Assembly: GCF_038397725.1 (NCBI RefSeq)
Contig: NZ_CP151634.1
Location: 1,860,001 to 1,924,000, forward strand
Source: Microbacterium sp. LWO13-1.2
GTDB taxonomy: Bacteria; Actinomycetota; Actinomycetes; Actinomycetales; Microbacteriaceae
Length of the DNA stretch: 64,000 nt
Reading direction: 5' to 3'
The position numbers and the translations under genes are program-made. This document shows, piece after piece, positions 25,365 through 34,100 of this stretch. Below the pieces are notes generated by a model that worked only from the letters and a program-made list of their open reading frames with translations, had not been told where the DNA came from and did not search any database. Numbering within the stretch: position 1 is the stretch's first letter; every line of letters starts with the position of its first letter.

Positions 25365-26639
25365 ATGCACCAGGCCCTCCGCACATTCGGGCGCATCCTC
25401 GCCCGGCACTGGCTAGCGCTCATGGCCTGGTACCTCGGTGGAGAGGCCCTGCACGAGGTGCTCGTGCAGGGCGCCGGGTTCGTCGGAGGTCACACCACGC
25501 TCGGCGGCCTGCTGCTGTTGCCGCTGGCCGTCGCCGCACGGCTCATCTCCTATGTCGCGATGTACCTGACGGTGCGCTCGTCTTTGCCGCACGTCGCGGC
25601 AGACGACGCGGAGAGTAAGTACCGCGGCTTCGCGCGGTCGACCCTCGTCGCGATCCTGCCGTTCTTCGCTTTCTACGCGGCCTGGGGAATGCTGGACGCC
25701 GACATGAAGGACTTCTTCGCGATCGCGATCAGTATCGCCTTCGAAGAGTCCGGTTACGGGATCGACGAGGCGATCGGCGATCGCGGCGGTCTGATCTCTG
25801 TCGGGCTGATTCCGGTGGTCGTTCTGGTGGTCGCGCTCGTCGCTCGTCTGTTCCTCGCGCGGTTCCGTGAGCGGCTGCCGTCGTGGACACTCGCGCTCGC
25901 CGCATACACGGAGGTGCTGTGGACCTTCATGCTCTTCACTCTCGTCGGCCAGTGGTGGGCGGGAGTGAAGGAGTGGTTCTCCGGACGTGCCGGGGCGGTA
26001 TGGCTGGATGGAATCGGCGACTGGGTCGCGGCATCCCTCCCGCCGCTGGCATCGCTGTGGGAGGCTGCGCTGTGGCTCGTCGGCATCATCGCCGCTGCGG
26101 TGATCGTTCCGGCCGCCTGGCTCGCCGTCGCCGGCGTGATCTACGGCGCCGACTTCGACACCTTGCCGCCGCTGCTGCGGCGGGGGACCGAATCGCTGCG
26201 CGGCGCCGTCGGCAGTCTGTCCCGGACCCTGTTGCAGCGCCTCGAGGATCTGTGGGCCGCGATCGCCGCGATCTGGCGCGGTGGGCCCCTGCTGTTCGGC
26301 CTGTTCGCCTGCGTCTATGCCGTCTGGGCTCTCGCTGAGCGGGTCGGGGCGCGAGGAGTGCTGCAGCTGATCGGAGGCCACGAGAACAACTTCTGGAGTG
26401 CGTACTTCCCCTTGATCATGGTGGGAGTCGCCGTCATCGCCGAGCCGCTGCGGGTCGCCATCGTTGCGACGGCCTTCGACTCGATCGTCGCCAGGCCCGG
26501 CGCCGGAATCGGGGTGCGATCGTCAGAGTTCGATACGGAATCGCGCGGTCTCGTCGATCCCGACGGGAACGTCGAGCCAGAAGGGGCCGGTCGCGTCCTC
26601 CGGCAGCAGGAAGACCGAGAGGATGCGATAGAAGGGTGA
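25365..26639 (+). CDS. Multi-pass membrane protein of unknown function
   Basis: 424-aa protein with about seven to eight hydrophobic helices spread through residues 10-370 (for example LLLLPLAVAARLISYVAMYL and GLIPVVVLVVALVARLFLA). I do not recognise the family. It begins at ATG 25365 with a leaderless-type promoter. The last 39 codons run antisense to the end of the convergent gene at 26523-27023, and their composition (polar, no helix) looks like an antisense shadow, so the functional protein may effectively end near residue 385. It could be the membrane partner of the exported proteins coded by the facing operon, but only position suggests that. Confidence 0.72.
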   Translation: MHQALRTFGRILARHWLALMAWYLGGEALHEVLVQGAGFVGGHTTLGGLLLLPLAVAARLISYVAMYLTVRSSLPHVAADDAESKYRGFARSTLVAILPFFAFYAAWGMLDADMKDFFAIAISIAFEESGYGIDEAIGDRGGLISVGLIPVVVLVVALVARLFLARFRERLPSWTLALAAYTEVLWTFMLFTLVGQWWAGVKEWFSGRAGAVWLDGIGDWVAASLPPLASLWEAALWLVGIIAAAVIVPAAWLAVAGVIYGADFDTLPPLLRRGTESLRGAVGSLSRTLLQRLEDLWAAIAAIWRGGPLLFGLFACVYAVWALAERVGARGVLQLIGGHENNFWSAYFPLIMVGVAVIAEPLRVAIVATAFDSIVARPGAGIGVRSSEFDTESRGLVDPDGNVEPEGAGRVLRQQEDREDAIEG

Positions 26640-27023
26640 TTCTTCCCTGCACGTCGCCTCAGCGTCACGCGCGTCCGCATCGGAAGAGGTGTCCAGGTCG
26701 GACTGCGCATCGAGCCACGTGCGACTCCCGCTCATCTCCGTGAGCGTGATGCTTCTGCACGGGGCAGCGTCATCGTCGCTGCGAGCGTCGAGCCATACGC
26801 TCAGCGTCTTCGAGCCCGCAGGCGCTTCGAACTCGCCCGGCCTCGTGGAGATGAGCGTCAGCTCGTGTCCGCCGATCTCCGTCGTTCCCTCGGCGAGGAC
26901 GTACGCCGGCTGCTCCGGTCCTCCCGCCTGCAGCACATCGAACCAGATGTGCACTCCCACCGTGGCCGTGGCCGCCACCAGCAGGGCCGCCAGCGCGCGG
27001 CCATGCGTCCGCCGCCAGGTCAT
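26523..27023 (-). CDS. Unknown exported or membrane-anchored protein, third of a trio
   Basis: 166-aa protein with an N-terminal hydrophobic segment (ALAALLVAATATVGVHIWFD) and a predicted extracytoplasmic domain rich in Asp and Glu. Two cysteines (in APCRSIT and EATCREE) could form a disulfide outside the cell. The ATG overlaps the previous stop (ATGA). No family is recognised. It is the last gene of an operon that starts with a CPBP protease, and its 3' end overlaps the convergent membrane-protein gene by 117 bp. Confidence 0.75.
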   Translation of the reverse strand: MTWRRTHGRALAALLVAATATVGVHIWFDVLQAGGPEQPAYVLAEGTTEIGGHELTLISTRPGEFEAPAGSKTLSVWLDARSDDDAAPCRSITLTEMSGSRTWLDAQSDLDTSSDADARDAEATCREESPFYRILSVFLLPEDATGPFWLDVPVGIDETARFRIEL

Positions 27024-27577
27024 GGTGCCCCGATTCGCGGCGCGTCGAGTTCGATGCTCGATGCGGTCGGCGCTCCGTCGAGCGGAACAGTGATCGTGAT
27101 GACGTCGTCGAGTTCGGGTGTCAGATATTCATGCGTCAGCCGCAGTTCGCCGACGCCTCCGCGCAGACCCTCCGGAAGCTCGAACGCCAGGGTGCCCACC
27201 GTGTCGGTACCGACATGCAAGCGGGTATTCAGCAGCGACTTCGGCGCCCGCTCGCTCGCATGGAACACGAGGCCGTCGATGTGCAGGGTCGCCAGCGGGA
27301 TCTCTGCATCCACCTCTGTGCGAGCAGCCGACACCGCGAGTTCCACCACCAGCCAGTTGCCCTCGGCCTCCCATTCCCCATCTGCCGACACGACGCGGTC
27401 CGCGAATGAGGCGCCGGAGACGGTCGCGATCAGCATGCGCGAGGTCACTGTGTCCGCGGAGTCCCCCCTGATGAGGAACGGGTCGACGAGGGAATCCTGA
27501 GAGGGGGTGACGCCGCTCACGAGACCTGCGGCGACGACGAGCGCAGCGCCGATCAGCCAGGGGCGTGCTCGCCTCAC
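27020..27577 (-). CDS. Unknown exported protein, second of a trio
   Basis: 185-aa protein starting at GTG 27577, which overlaps the preceding stop (GTGA). The N-terminus VRRARPWLIGAALVVAAGLV is a signal anchor. The remaining sequence alternates short hydrophobic and polar runs (EGNWLVVELAVSAARTEV) as in all-beta Ig-like domains such as DUF4352, which I offer only as a fold guess. The frame is open far upstream, but that part is a shadow of the first trio member. Confidence 0.75.
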   Translation of the reverse strand: MRRARPWLIGAALVVAAGLVSGVTPSQDSLVDPFLIRGDSADTVTSRMLIATVSGASFADRVVSADGEWEAEGNWLVVELAVSAARTEVDAEIPLATLHIDGLVFHASERAPKSLLNTRLHVGTDTVGTLAFELPEGLRGGVGELRLTHEYLTPELDDVITITVPLDGAPTASSIELDAPRIGAP

Positions 27578-28236
27578 GACCGCACCTCTACGGCGATGCG
27601 GGTCGCCAGCTCGGTGCGACGCCAGGTCACTGCGGACGCCGACAGGATGGCCTGCCCTGTCCGCTCTCTGGCATCGAAGACGTCGAGGTGCGCGATGCCG
27701 TCGGGGAAGGAGCCTTCGGGGACCGGCCAGACGAGCCGGACTTCGGCGGGGACCCCGGGCTGCAGGATGACCCCGCGGAGCGTGCCGTCGGTGCGCCAGG
27801 CGCGGGGGTCTTCTGTTGCCGTGACGCCGGAAAGGGCCAGCAGCGGCTCTTGGGCGCGGATCAGCTGTGATTTGACGCGATCGGCCCCCTGGTCGACGCC
27901 GACCGCCTGTGAGCTCAGGTTCTCGAGCCGAACCGTGACGATGAGCAGGTCGTCGTCTGGTTCTGCCTCGAAGAGCTGCTCGTCGACGGAGTCGGCGAGC
28001 TCGGCGCTCAGCACGGTCACGGCGTACAGCGATGTGCGCGCTTCTTCGCCCGCAGGCGTGAGGGTCGGGGAGCTCTCGGCCTGCCGCAGGCCACCGAACG
28101 CGATGAATCCGAGGATGACTGCGAGCGCGACGATCGCGGCGATCCATATCGGCGCGGAAGAAGAGGCGAACAGCGAGCGCCTGGTCCGACCCCAGAAGGT
28201 GCCGACCTTCGCGGCGACACCCCCCGAGTTCGTCAT
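27574..28236 (-). CDS. Unknown membrane-anchored protein, first of a trio
   Basis: 220-aa protein with about 27 cytoplasmic residues, a single helix (APIWIAAIVALAVILGFIAF) and an extracytoplasmic part. The latter contains the beta-type segment DDLLIVTVRLENLSSQAVGV, again like DUF4352/telokin-type Ig folds. It starts 9 nt after the CPBP protease stop and overlaps the next gene in GTGA. The three successive small anchored proteins share layout but not obvious sequence identity and probably assemble together. Confidence 0.75.
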   Translation of the reverse strand: MTNSGGVAAKVGTFWGRTRRSLFASSSAPIWIAAIVALAVILGFIAFGGLRQAESSPTLTPAGEEARTSLYAVTVLSAELADSVDEQLFEAEPDDDLLIVTVRLENLSSQAVGVDQGADRVKSQLIRAQEPLLALSGVTATEDPRAWRTDGTLRGVILQPGVPAEVRLVWPVPEGSFPDGIAHLDVFDARERTGQAILSASAVTWRRTELATRIAVEVRS

Positions 28237-28245
28237 GGGGTCAGC

Positions 28246-29133
28246 CTACCCACCGTCCCGAGCGAGGTAGGCGTCGTAGCCCAGGCGGCCGCGAGTGACG
28301 ATGATCAGCACGAGGGCGGTGGCGGTGAACCCGATCAGCACGGGCAGAAGCCCGTAGTCGTCGAAGATCGGTGCGGGAAAGAGCGGGTATCCGACCTTGT
28401 TCGCGAACGTGTTGAACGATGCGTGCATCAGCATCATGAGAAGCACGCTGCCCCTCGCATGGTTGAAGACCCAGGTCATCATGATCGTCAGCGCCGTGAT
28501 CATGACGACGAACATGACCATGTTCGGGATCGTCGGAGGGGTCCACACGCCGCTCCAGAAGAGCGGGAAGTGCCACAGCGCCCACAGCACTCCGAGGATC
28601 AGGCTGCCCCACAGCGGGCCGTTGCGCTCCTGCAATCTCGGCAAGGCGAAGCCTCGCCAACCCGGCTCCTCTCCCAGCGGACCGCCGAAGAGGAATGTCA
28701 TCAGGAAAGCCAGCGGATAGGCGGCGAGCAGAGTGCCGAGGATGGGCTGAAACGACTCCAGGGCGCCCGGCACCACGATCGTGCCCAGGATGATGATGAT
28801 CGGCACACCGACCAGCAGGAACAGATACCACAGGAGCCCCACACGCCACCGGACGCATCGGCGCAGCAGGTGGACGACGCCGCTCCTGCCCTCCGTCACG
28901 CCGGTCATGACGAACGCCGCGACCATGGGCCCGAAGGTCGCGGCGATGATGGCGATCGCCACTGCCGGTTTCGGAATCACCGGGATGATTCCGTGCGTCG
29001 AGAGGGCGACGGGTATCTCGATGAGCCATGAGAAGAGGTACGCGATCGTGAAGAACGAGATGAGCGGGTATCGGGCGAGGATGCCGCCTCGAGCGATACC
29101 GGACGATGAAACGGGGTTGTCGACGACGCTCAT
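28246..29133 (-). CDS. CPBP family intramembrane glutamic endopeptidase
   Basis: 295-aa polytopic protein with about eight helices. It carries the CPBP (Abi, CAAX protease and bacteriocin-processing) motifs: GEEPGWRGFALP with the paired glutamates, then LWALWHFPLF and a third His in LMHASFNTFANK. RBS GGGAGG precedes ATG 29133. It is the first gene of an operon with three unknown anchored proteins, so it may process or regulate one of them, or the pair may act in membrane stress or bacteriocin self-protection. The first claim is family knowledge, the rest inference. Confidence 0.9.
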   Translation of the reverse strand: MSVVDNPVSSSGIARGGILARYPLISFFTIAYLFSWLIEIPVALSTHGIIPVIPKPAVAIAIIAATFGPMVAAFVMTGVTEGRSGVVHLLRRCVRWRVGLLWYLFLLVGVPIIIILGTIVVPGALESFQPILGTLLAAYPLAFLMTFLFGGPLGEEPGWRGFALPRLQERNGPLWGSLILGVLWALWHFPLFWSGVWTPPTIPNMVMFVVMITALTIMMTWVFNHARGSVLLMMLMHASFNTFANKVGYPLFPAPIFDDYGLLPVLIGFTATALVLIIVTRGRLGYDAYLARDGG

Positions 29134-29272
29134 GCTGCGGTCCTCCCAGTCCGGGATAGGCCCGTGGTGACGCGGGCCCGGTGTGTCATGCCTCAGTGTT
29201 CCACTCGGGGGCCCGTGCCGCCAGAGGCATATATCGCGCTGCCGCTGACCGCTCGTTCAACTGCACGACCGT

Positions 29273-30175
29273 TCAACGAGGACAGAGCTCGAACACGTAG
29301 CCCTCGTCGCCCGGAGTGACGAGGTTGCGATCACGCAGCACCATCGAGGCCGGCGACCGGTCATCGGCGCACATCTCCGCGAACGATCGGGGCAGGTCGT
29401 CGGCGTACTCGATGTCGATGACGTGCTCGCCGTAGACGGCTTCGTAGCCGCCGCACTCCTCATAGACCGCGCACTCCTCGGTCACCGCGAAGTCGAATCC
29501 GGCGTGCTCGTGGAGTGCCGGGGCATCTTCGGCCGCGTTCTTCTGCCCGGCGGCCAGGCCGGCGGCATGGGCGGCATCGACGAGCATCGTGGCGAGAGCC
29601 AGATTGTTCTCCAGCGTCAGTGCGCCGTGAGAACGCGTGTACGAGTCGAGGTTGTCGAACTCCACGGCATCGAAACCGGAATCGGCGCAGCCCTCGACCC
29701 AGTCGACCACCACGTCACTGATCCGTTGCCGACGCTCTGCGGTCGACGTGTCGAGCAGGGCCTCGTCCGGCCAGTCCGGATCGAACACCGTCTCGCCGTC
29801 GCGCTGGAGCAGCAGGTCGGACGGCCACGACTCGATCTCGCCCGGCTGCGTCTGGAACCCGTTGACGTAACAGATCGAGTAGGTGCCGGATGCCGGCGAG
29901 GCGCTGCGATCCCGACCCACAACGCCGACCCCGGCCTCGGGTTCGTAGGCGCCGCCGAGCTGGTAGTCGGGGAGGGCGCCGGGCGGCGGCAGCGTCACCG
30001 TGGCCGGCGGTGTCGAGCACCCGGTGAGGGCCCATGCGAGCGCGAGCGCCCCCGTCGCAGCGACCGCAGCCACCGCGCGCAGGGGTCGACCGACGCGAAT
30101 CAGCTTCCTGCTCCGTACAATTCCGCGATCTCCTTCGAGCCCATGCCGCGCGAGTGGGGCGGATGCCGCGGCCAC
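29273..30175 (-). CDS. GH114 (endo alpha-1,4 polygalactosaminidase family) lipoprotein
   Basis: 300-aa secreted glycosidase-family protein. After a long basic N-terminus there is a signal peptide (AVAAVAATGALALAWALTGC) with lipobox cysteine, then a TIM-barrel GH114 domain with YSICYVNGFQTQPGEIESW, GFDAVEFDNLDSYTRSHG and the C-terminal AEMCADD...LVTPG region. GH114 proteins cut or bind galactosaminogalactan-like polymers. The only in-frame start codon I find is GTG 30175, giving about 30 residues before the signal core, so an unusual start nearer the signal is possible. It is divergent from the GntR gene, with a spacer of about 97 bp. Confidence 0.85.
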   Translation of the reverse strand: MAAASAPLARHGLEGDRGIVRSRKLIRVGRPLRAVAAVAATGALALAWALTGCSTPPATVTLPPPGALPDYQLGGAYEPEAGVGVVGRDRSASPASGTYSICYVNGFQTQPGEIESWPSDLLLQRDGETVFDPDWPDEALLDTSTAERRQRISDVVVDWVEGCADSGFDAVEFDNLDSYTRSHGALTLENNLALATMLVDAAHAAGLAAGQKNAAEDAPALHEHAGFDFAVTEECAVYEECGGYEAVYGEHVIDIEYADDLPRSFAEMCADDRSPASMVLRDRNLVTPGDEGYVFELCPR

Positions 30176-30259
30176 CCGTCCGGCTTATCCTGCCACTCCT
30201 CCCGGCGTCCGCACGGGAGTTCGCCGGAAGTCGTCAACGGGGACGCGGAACGCCGCCCG

Positions 30260-30265
30260 TAGACT
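30260..30265 (+). promoter_or_regulatory. -10 box of the leaderless GntR gene
   Basis: TAGACT in a GTAGACTGG context stands 7 nt before GTG 30273, with no ribosome-binding site between. The spacing implies transcription starting at the start codon. Confidence 0.55.
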
Positions 30266-30272
30266 GGCCGGC

Positions 30273-31007
30273 GTGGTGCGCGCGGATGCCGGTGAGATCG
30301 ATGCGGTCGGCGAGCTGCGAGCGATGGTCCTCTCCGGCGAGTTCTCGGCGGGAGCGCGCCTGCCCACCGAAGTCGAGCTCGCCACGCGGCAGGGGGCATC
30401 GCGCGGCGCCGTTCGCGGTGCGCTCGCCGCGCTCGCTCGACAGGGCTTGATCGAATCGCGCCGCGGCTCGGGCTGGTTCGTGACCTCAGCGCAGCCGCAC
30501 GGCTTCGACCGCATGATCTCGTTCGCGCAGTGGGCGCGGGGGTGGGGCAGGACACCCGGCGGCCGCGTCTTTTCGCGAGAGCTGCGGCGGGCCACGCCAC
30601 GCGAGGCTCGATTGCTGGGGATCGGCACGGCCGCACAGGTGCTGTATGTCGTCAGGGTGCGCACTCTGGAGGGGCGCGAGGTCATGATCGAACGTTCGAC
30701 CTGGGCTCCCTGGGTGATCGGACACATCGAGCGCATGCCCGACGACGCCGTCTCCACCACGCGGCTGCTCGCCGATGCCGGCATCGTCATCACCCACGGC
30801 GATCACCGCATCGAAGCCGTCGCCGCCTCGAGTGAAGACGCGCGGCTGCTCCATGTGCGTCGCTCGAGCCCGATGCTGCAGGTGCGCCGCGAGACCTACG
30901 CCGCAGACGGACGACCGGTTGAATGCGGTGAAGACCGATATCTGCCGCACACGATCTCGTTCAAGGGACAGGCTGCGGGCGCGGCGGAGCGGCCGGACAC
31001 GCGCTGA
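30273..31007 (+). CDS. GntR family transcriptional regulator with UTRA domain (HutC subfamily)
   Basis: 244-aa regulator. An N-terminal winged helix-turn-helix (LRAMVLSGEFSAGARLPTEV, then RQGASRGAVRGALAALARQG) is followed by a UTRA effector domain (about residues 85-235) ending in the typical ECGEDRYLPHTISF. The start GTG 30273 is leaderless-type; the frame open upstream belongs to the divergent GH114 gene region. HutC-type regulators sense sugars, amino acids or fatty acids. Possible targets are itself and the divergent GH114 gene. Confidence 0.9.
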   Translation: MVRADAGEIDAVGELRAMVLSGEFSAGARLPTEVELATRQGASRGAVRGALAALARQGLIESRRGSGWFVTSAQPHGFDRMISFAQWARGWGRTPGGRVFSRELRRATPREARLLGIGTAAQVLYVVRVRTLEGREVMIERSTWAPWVIGHIERMPDDAVSTTRLLADAGIVITHGDHRIEAVAASSEDARLLHVRRSSPMLQVRRETYAADGRPVECGEDRYLPHTISFKGQAAGAAERPDTR

Positions 31008-31029
31008 TCGCGCCCCGAGCATCCGGAAA

Positions 31030-31051
31030 AGCCCACTGTGCGCAGTGGGCT
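31030..31051 (+). terminator. Stem-loop after the GntR gene
   Basis: AGCCCACTG (31030-31038) pairs perfectly with CAGTGGGCT (31043-31051) around a TGCG loop, 22 nt after the GntR stop. There is no U-tract, which is common for actinobacterial terminators. Confidence 0.7.
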
Positions 31052-31169
31052 GTCGGATTCGCTCGATCCCTCAGCTCTGTCGCCCAGACGTCTCGTCGCG
31101 TTCACCCGATGGACACGTTCGGCCGGTGTTCTGGCAGGGTTCCGACCCAGGTCACCCGAAGGACGTATC

Positions 31170-34100
31170 GTGTCGCAGCCCTCTGCCCCCACCTCTCCCG
31201 CCGCCGCCCGCCGTTCCTGGCGTCGCGCGGCACTGATCGTCGCCACGACGACGGCGCTCGCCGTCAGTGTCGTCACTCCCGCCTACGCCTCGTCGATGCC
31301 GCTCGCTCCGGCTGCCGCGTCGCCCTCCACGGTGCCGACGAGCACGCCGGCACCGACACCGAACGCCGAAGCGCCACTCAGCGCCCGGACCGGAGACGCG
31401 ACGCCAGTGCCGGCGAGCGCCTCGCTCGGCGACGTGATCGCGTTCTCCGCGCCCACCGGACTCGGGGGTGAACTCGTCGTCACGGTGACCAGCCCCGACG
31501 GCGTGGTCGCCGCGGTGAGCCCGGGCGACGACGGCCTCTACCGGTTCACGCCGGCTCTCGCGGGCGACTACGAGGTCGCCTTCTCGGCGACGGATGCCGC
31601 CGGCGAGATCACTCAGGAGACGCAGGTCGTCGCGGTCACCGGGAGAGCAGTCGAACAGCCGGCGCCCGAGGCATCCGCACCGGCATCCGCAGCGATTGAG
31701 GAGGCTCCCGCTACGGGCGAACCCGACATCCGCTTCGCAGCGATCGGCGACATCCACAACAACTGGAGCGAGCTCGCCGAGGCGTACGACTTCTGGAAGG
31801 CCGAGAACGTCGACACCGCGCTGTTCGTGGGTGACCTGACGAACAACGCCACCGCGAGCGAGTACGCCGGATTGAAGTCCACCCTCGATTCCAAGGCCGG
31901 CCTCGGCATCAAGCTCGTCGCCTCGCTGGGAAACCACGATGTCGCCGCCATCTCCTCGTACGACCTGTTCACGCAGGCCACCGGAGGGCAGAAGCCGAAC
32001 GCGGACTACACGATCAACGGCTACCACTTCATCACCGTGTCGCCGGGCGCCGGGACCCTCGACCCGACGACGGGCAAGCCCTCGTCGGCGAGCTCCGGAA
32101 ACTACGCCTACGCCGCGTCCTGGCTGCAGCAGCGACTCGCGGCCGCCACGGCCGAAGATCCCACGAAGCCCGTCATCGTGCTGGTGCACCACCCGCTGCA
32201 GTGCACGCACTACGTCTCGAACGAGTGGTACGGCACGGGGCTGTCGAGCGGATGCGGCGACACGCTGCAGTCGGTGTTCGACGACTTCCCCCAGGCAGTC
32301 GTCTGGGGCGGCCACATCCACACGCCGCAGAACATCCCGACCTCGGTCTGGCAGGGGCAGGAGGATCGCAGCGGCGACAAGGCGGGCAAGGGCTTCACGA
32401 CGGTGAATGCCCCGCCGCTGGCCTACTACGAGTTCGAGTCCGGTGTCGTGAACACCAGCCCGACCAGCCGCTCCAATGACACGACGCCGGATGACGCCGG
32501 CAACAACCGTCAGACGGCCATCGTCGAGATCACCGGTTCGAAGGTCACGATCAAGAACTACGATCTGCTCGCCGACGAGTGGATCGATCAGACCTGGTCG
32601 TGGGATGTCGCTGCGTCCGCCGACACCAGCAAGAGCTACGACGAGCGCTTCCCGCTCAATAACACCCACCGTGCGAGCCTGAGCCAGGCGCCCGTGTGGC
32701 CAGCAGGCTCCGCGGTGGCCGTCGACGGGATCGCGGAGGACAAGGCCATGGTCGCCTTCCCGCAGGCGGTACCGGCACCCAACACCGTGCAGGACATCGT
32801 GCACAAGTACCGCTACACCACCGTCGACGTGGCCTCGGGTCAGACCGTCAACACCTTCCTGCAGTGGTCGGGCTTCTACAACCTGCCGATGCCCGCGAAC
32901 CGCAATCACGAGGTGTGGAACCTGCGCCCGTCGCGCGACTACGAGGTCAGAGTCACCCCGATCAACGCCTGGGGCAAGGAGGGCGCGCCCCTCACAGCGC
33001 GGTTCACGACCAGCGGTTCGACAGGACCGATGGACCCGCCCTTCGACCCGGCATCCCTCACTTTCGACGATCTGCGCGAGCAGATGCCGAAGGCCGACCT
33101 GCTCGACGTCTCCTTCGCCGACGGCAAGGCAGCGGATGCCTCGCCCAAGGCGTGGACGTTGACGGCAGGCAGCGCGGCGAAGGTCGCCGACGATGCCGAC
33201 CTGGGAGCTCAGGTCGCCGTCGGCGCGCAGGGCACGGCATCCGCCATCCGTACAGCGGCGTGGAGCGATGCGGACTATGCGCGACTCCAGGACGGTTTCA
33301 CACTCGACGTCACCTTCAAGGTCGACTCGATCGACAAGCCCGTCGGCGGCTATGTCGACATCTTCGGCGGCATGCAGGGCGGCGGTATCGGTCTTGAAGC
33401 GGTGCGCACATCTTCGGCGGAGAACTTCGACCTGGAGTTCTGGTACTCGAACCCCCGCCCGACCGTGCAACTGGAGTACGGCACCTGGTACCACGTCACC
33501 GGATGGTACGACGGCACGGACGCGCGTCTGTACGTCGACGGTCTGGAGGTGGCTTCGGCGGACAGCGTCACGTTCCCGGTCAAGCCGACCAGCGCCGAAG
33601 CCCGCTACATGACGATCGGCGGAGACGCGAACACGAGCGGTTCGCTCGATGACGCCACCTTCAACGGCCGCATCGCGAGTGCGGAGATCTACAGCACCGC
33701 GCTCTCGGACAAGAACGTGTACCGGGTGGCCAACCGCGAGCTGAAGCTGCTCGACGAGACCCCGCCCCAGGTGCAGGTCGTCCCCGCACCCGGTGCGAAT
33801 GCGGTGGTGGGCCACGCCTACATCGCCCCGGCTCCGCAGGCGGTGGACAACTCGGGCGTCGTCAAGGTCGCCGTCGAGGTGACCGATCCGTCGGGCGGCG
33901 TCATCGACGTCACCCGCACGAGCGGCGGCCGTTTCACCTTCACCCCGACCGCGCCGGGCGCGCACACGGTCACCTATGTGATCACCGACGCGGCCGCGCG
34001 CCAGACGCAGAAGACGTTCACGGTGACCGCCGTGAACGGGTCGGCGGAATTGGCCGAGCTGCTCGAGCCGCTTCCGGTCGCGGACCTGCTCGATCTCGAC

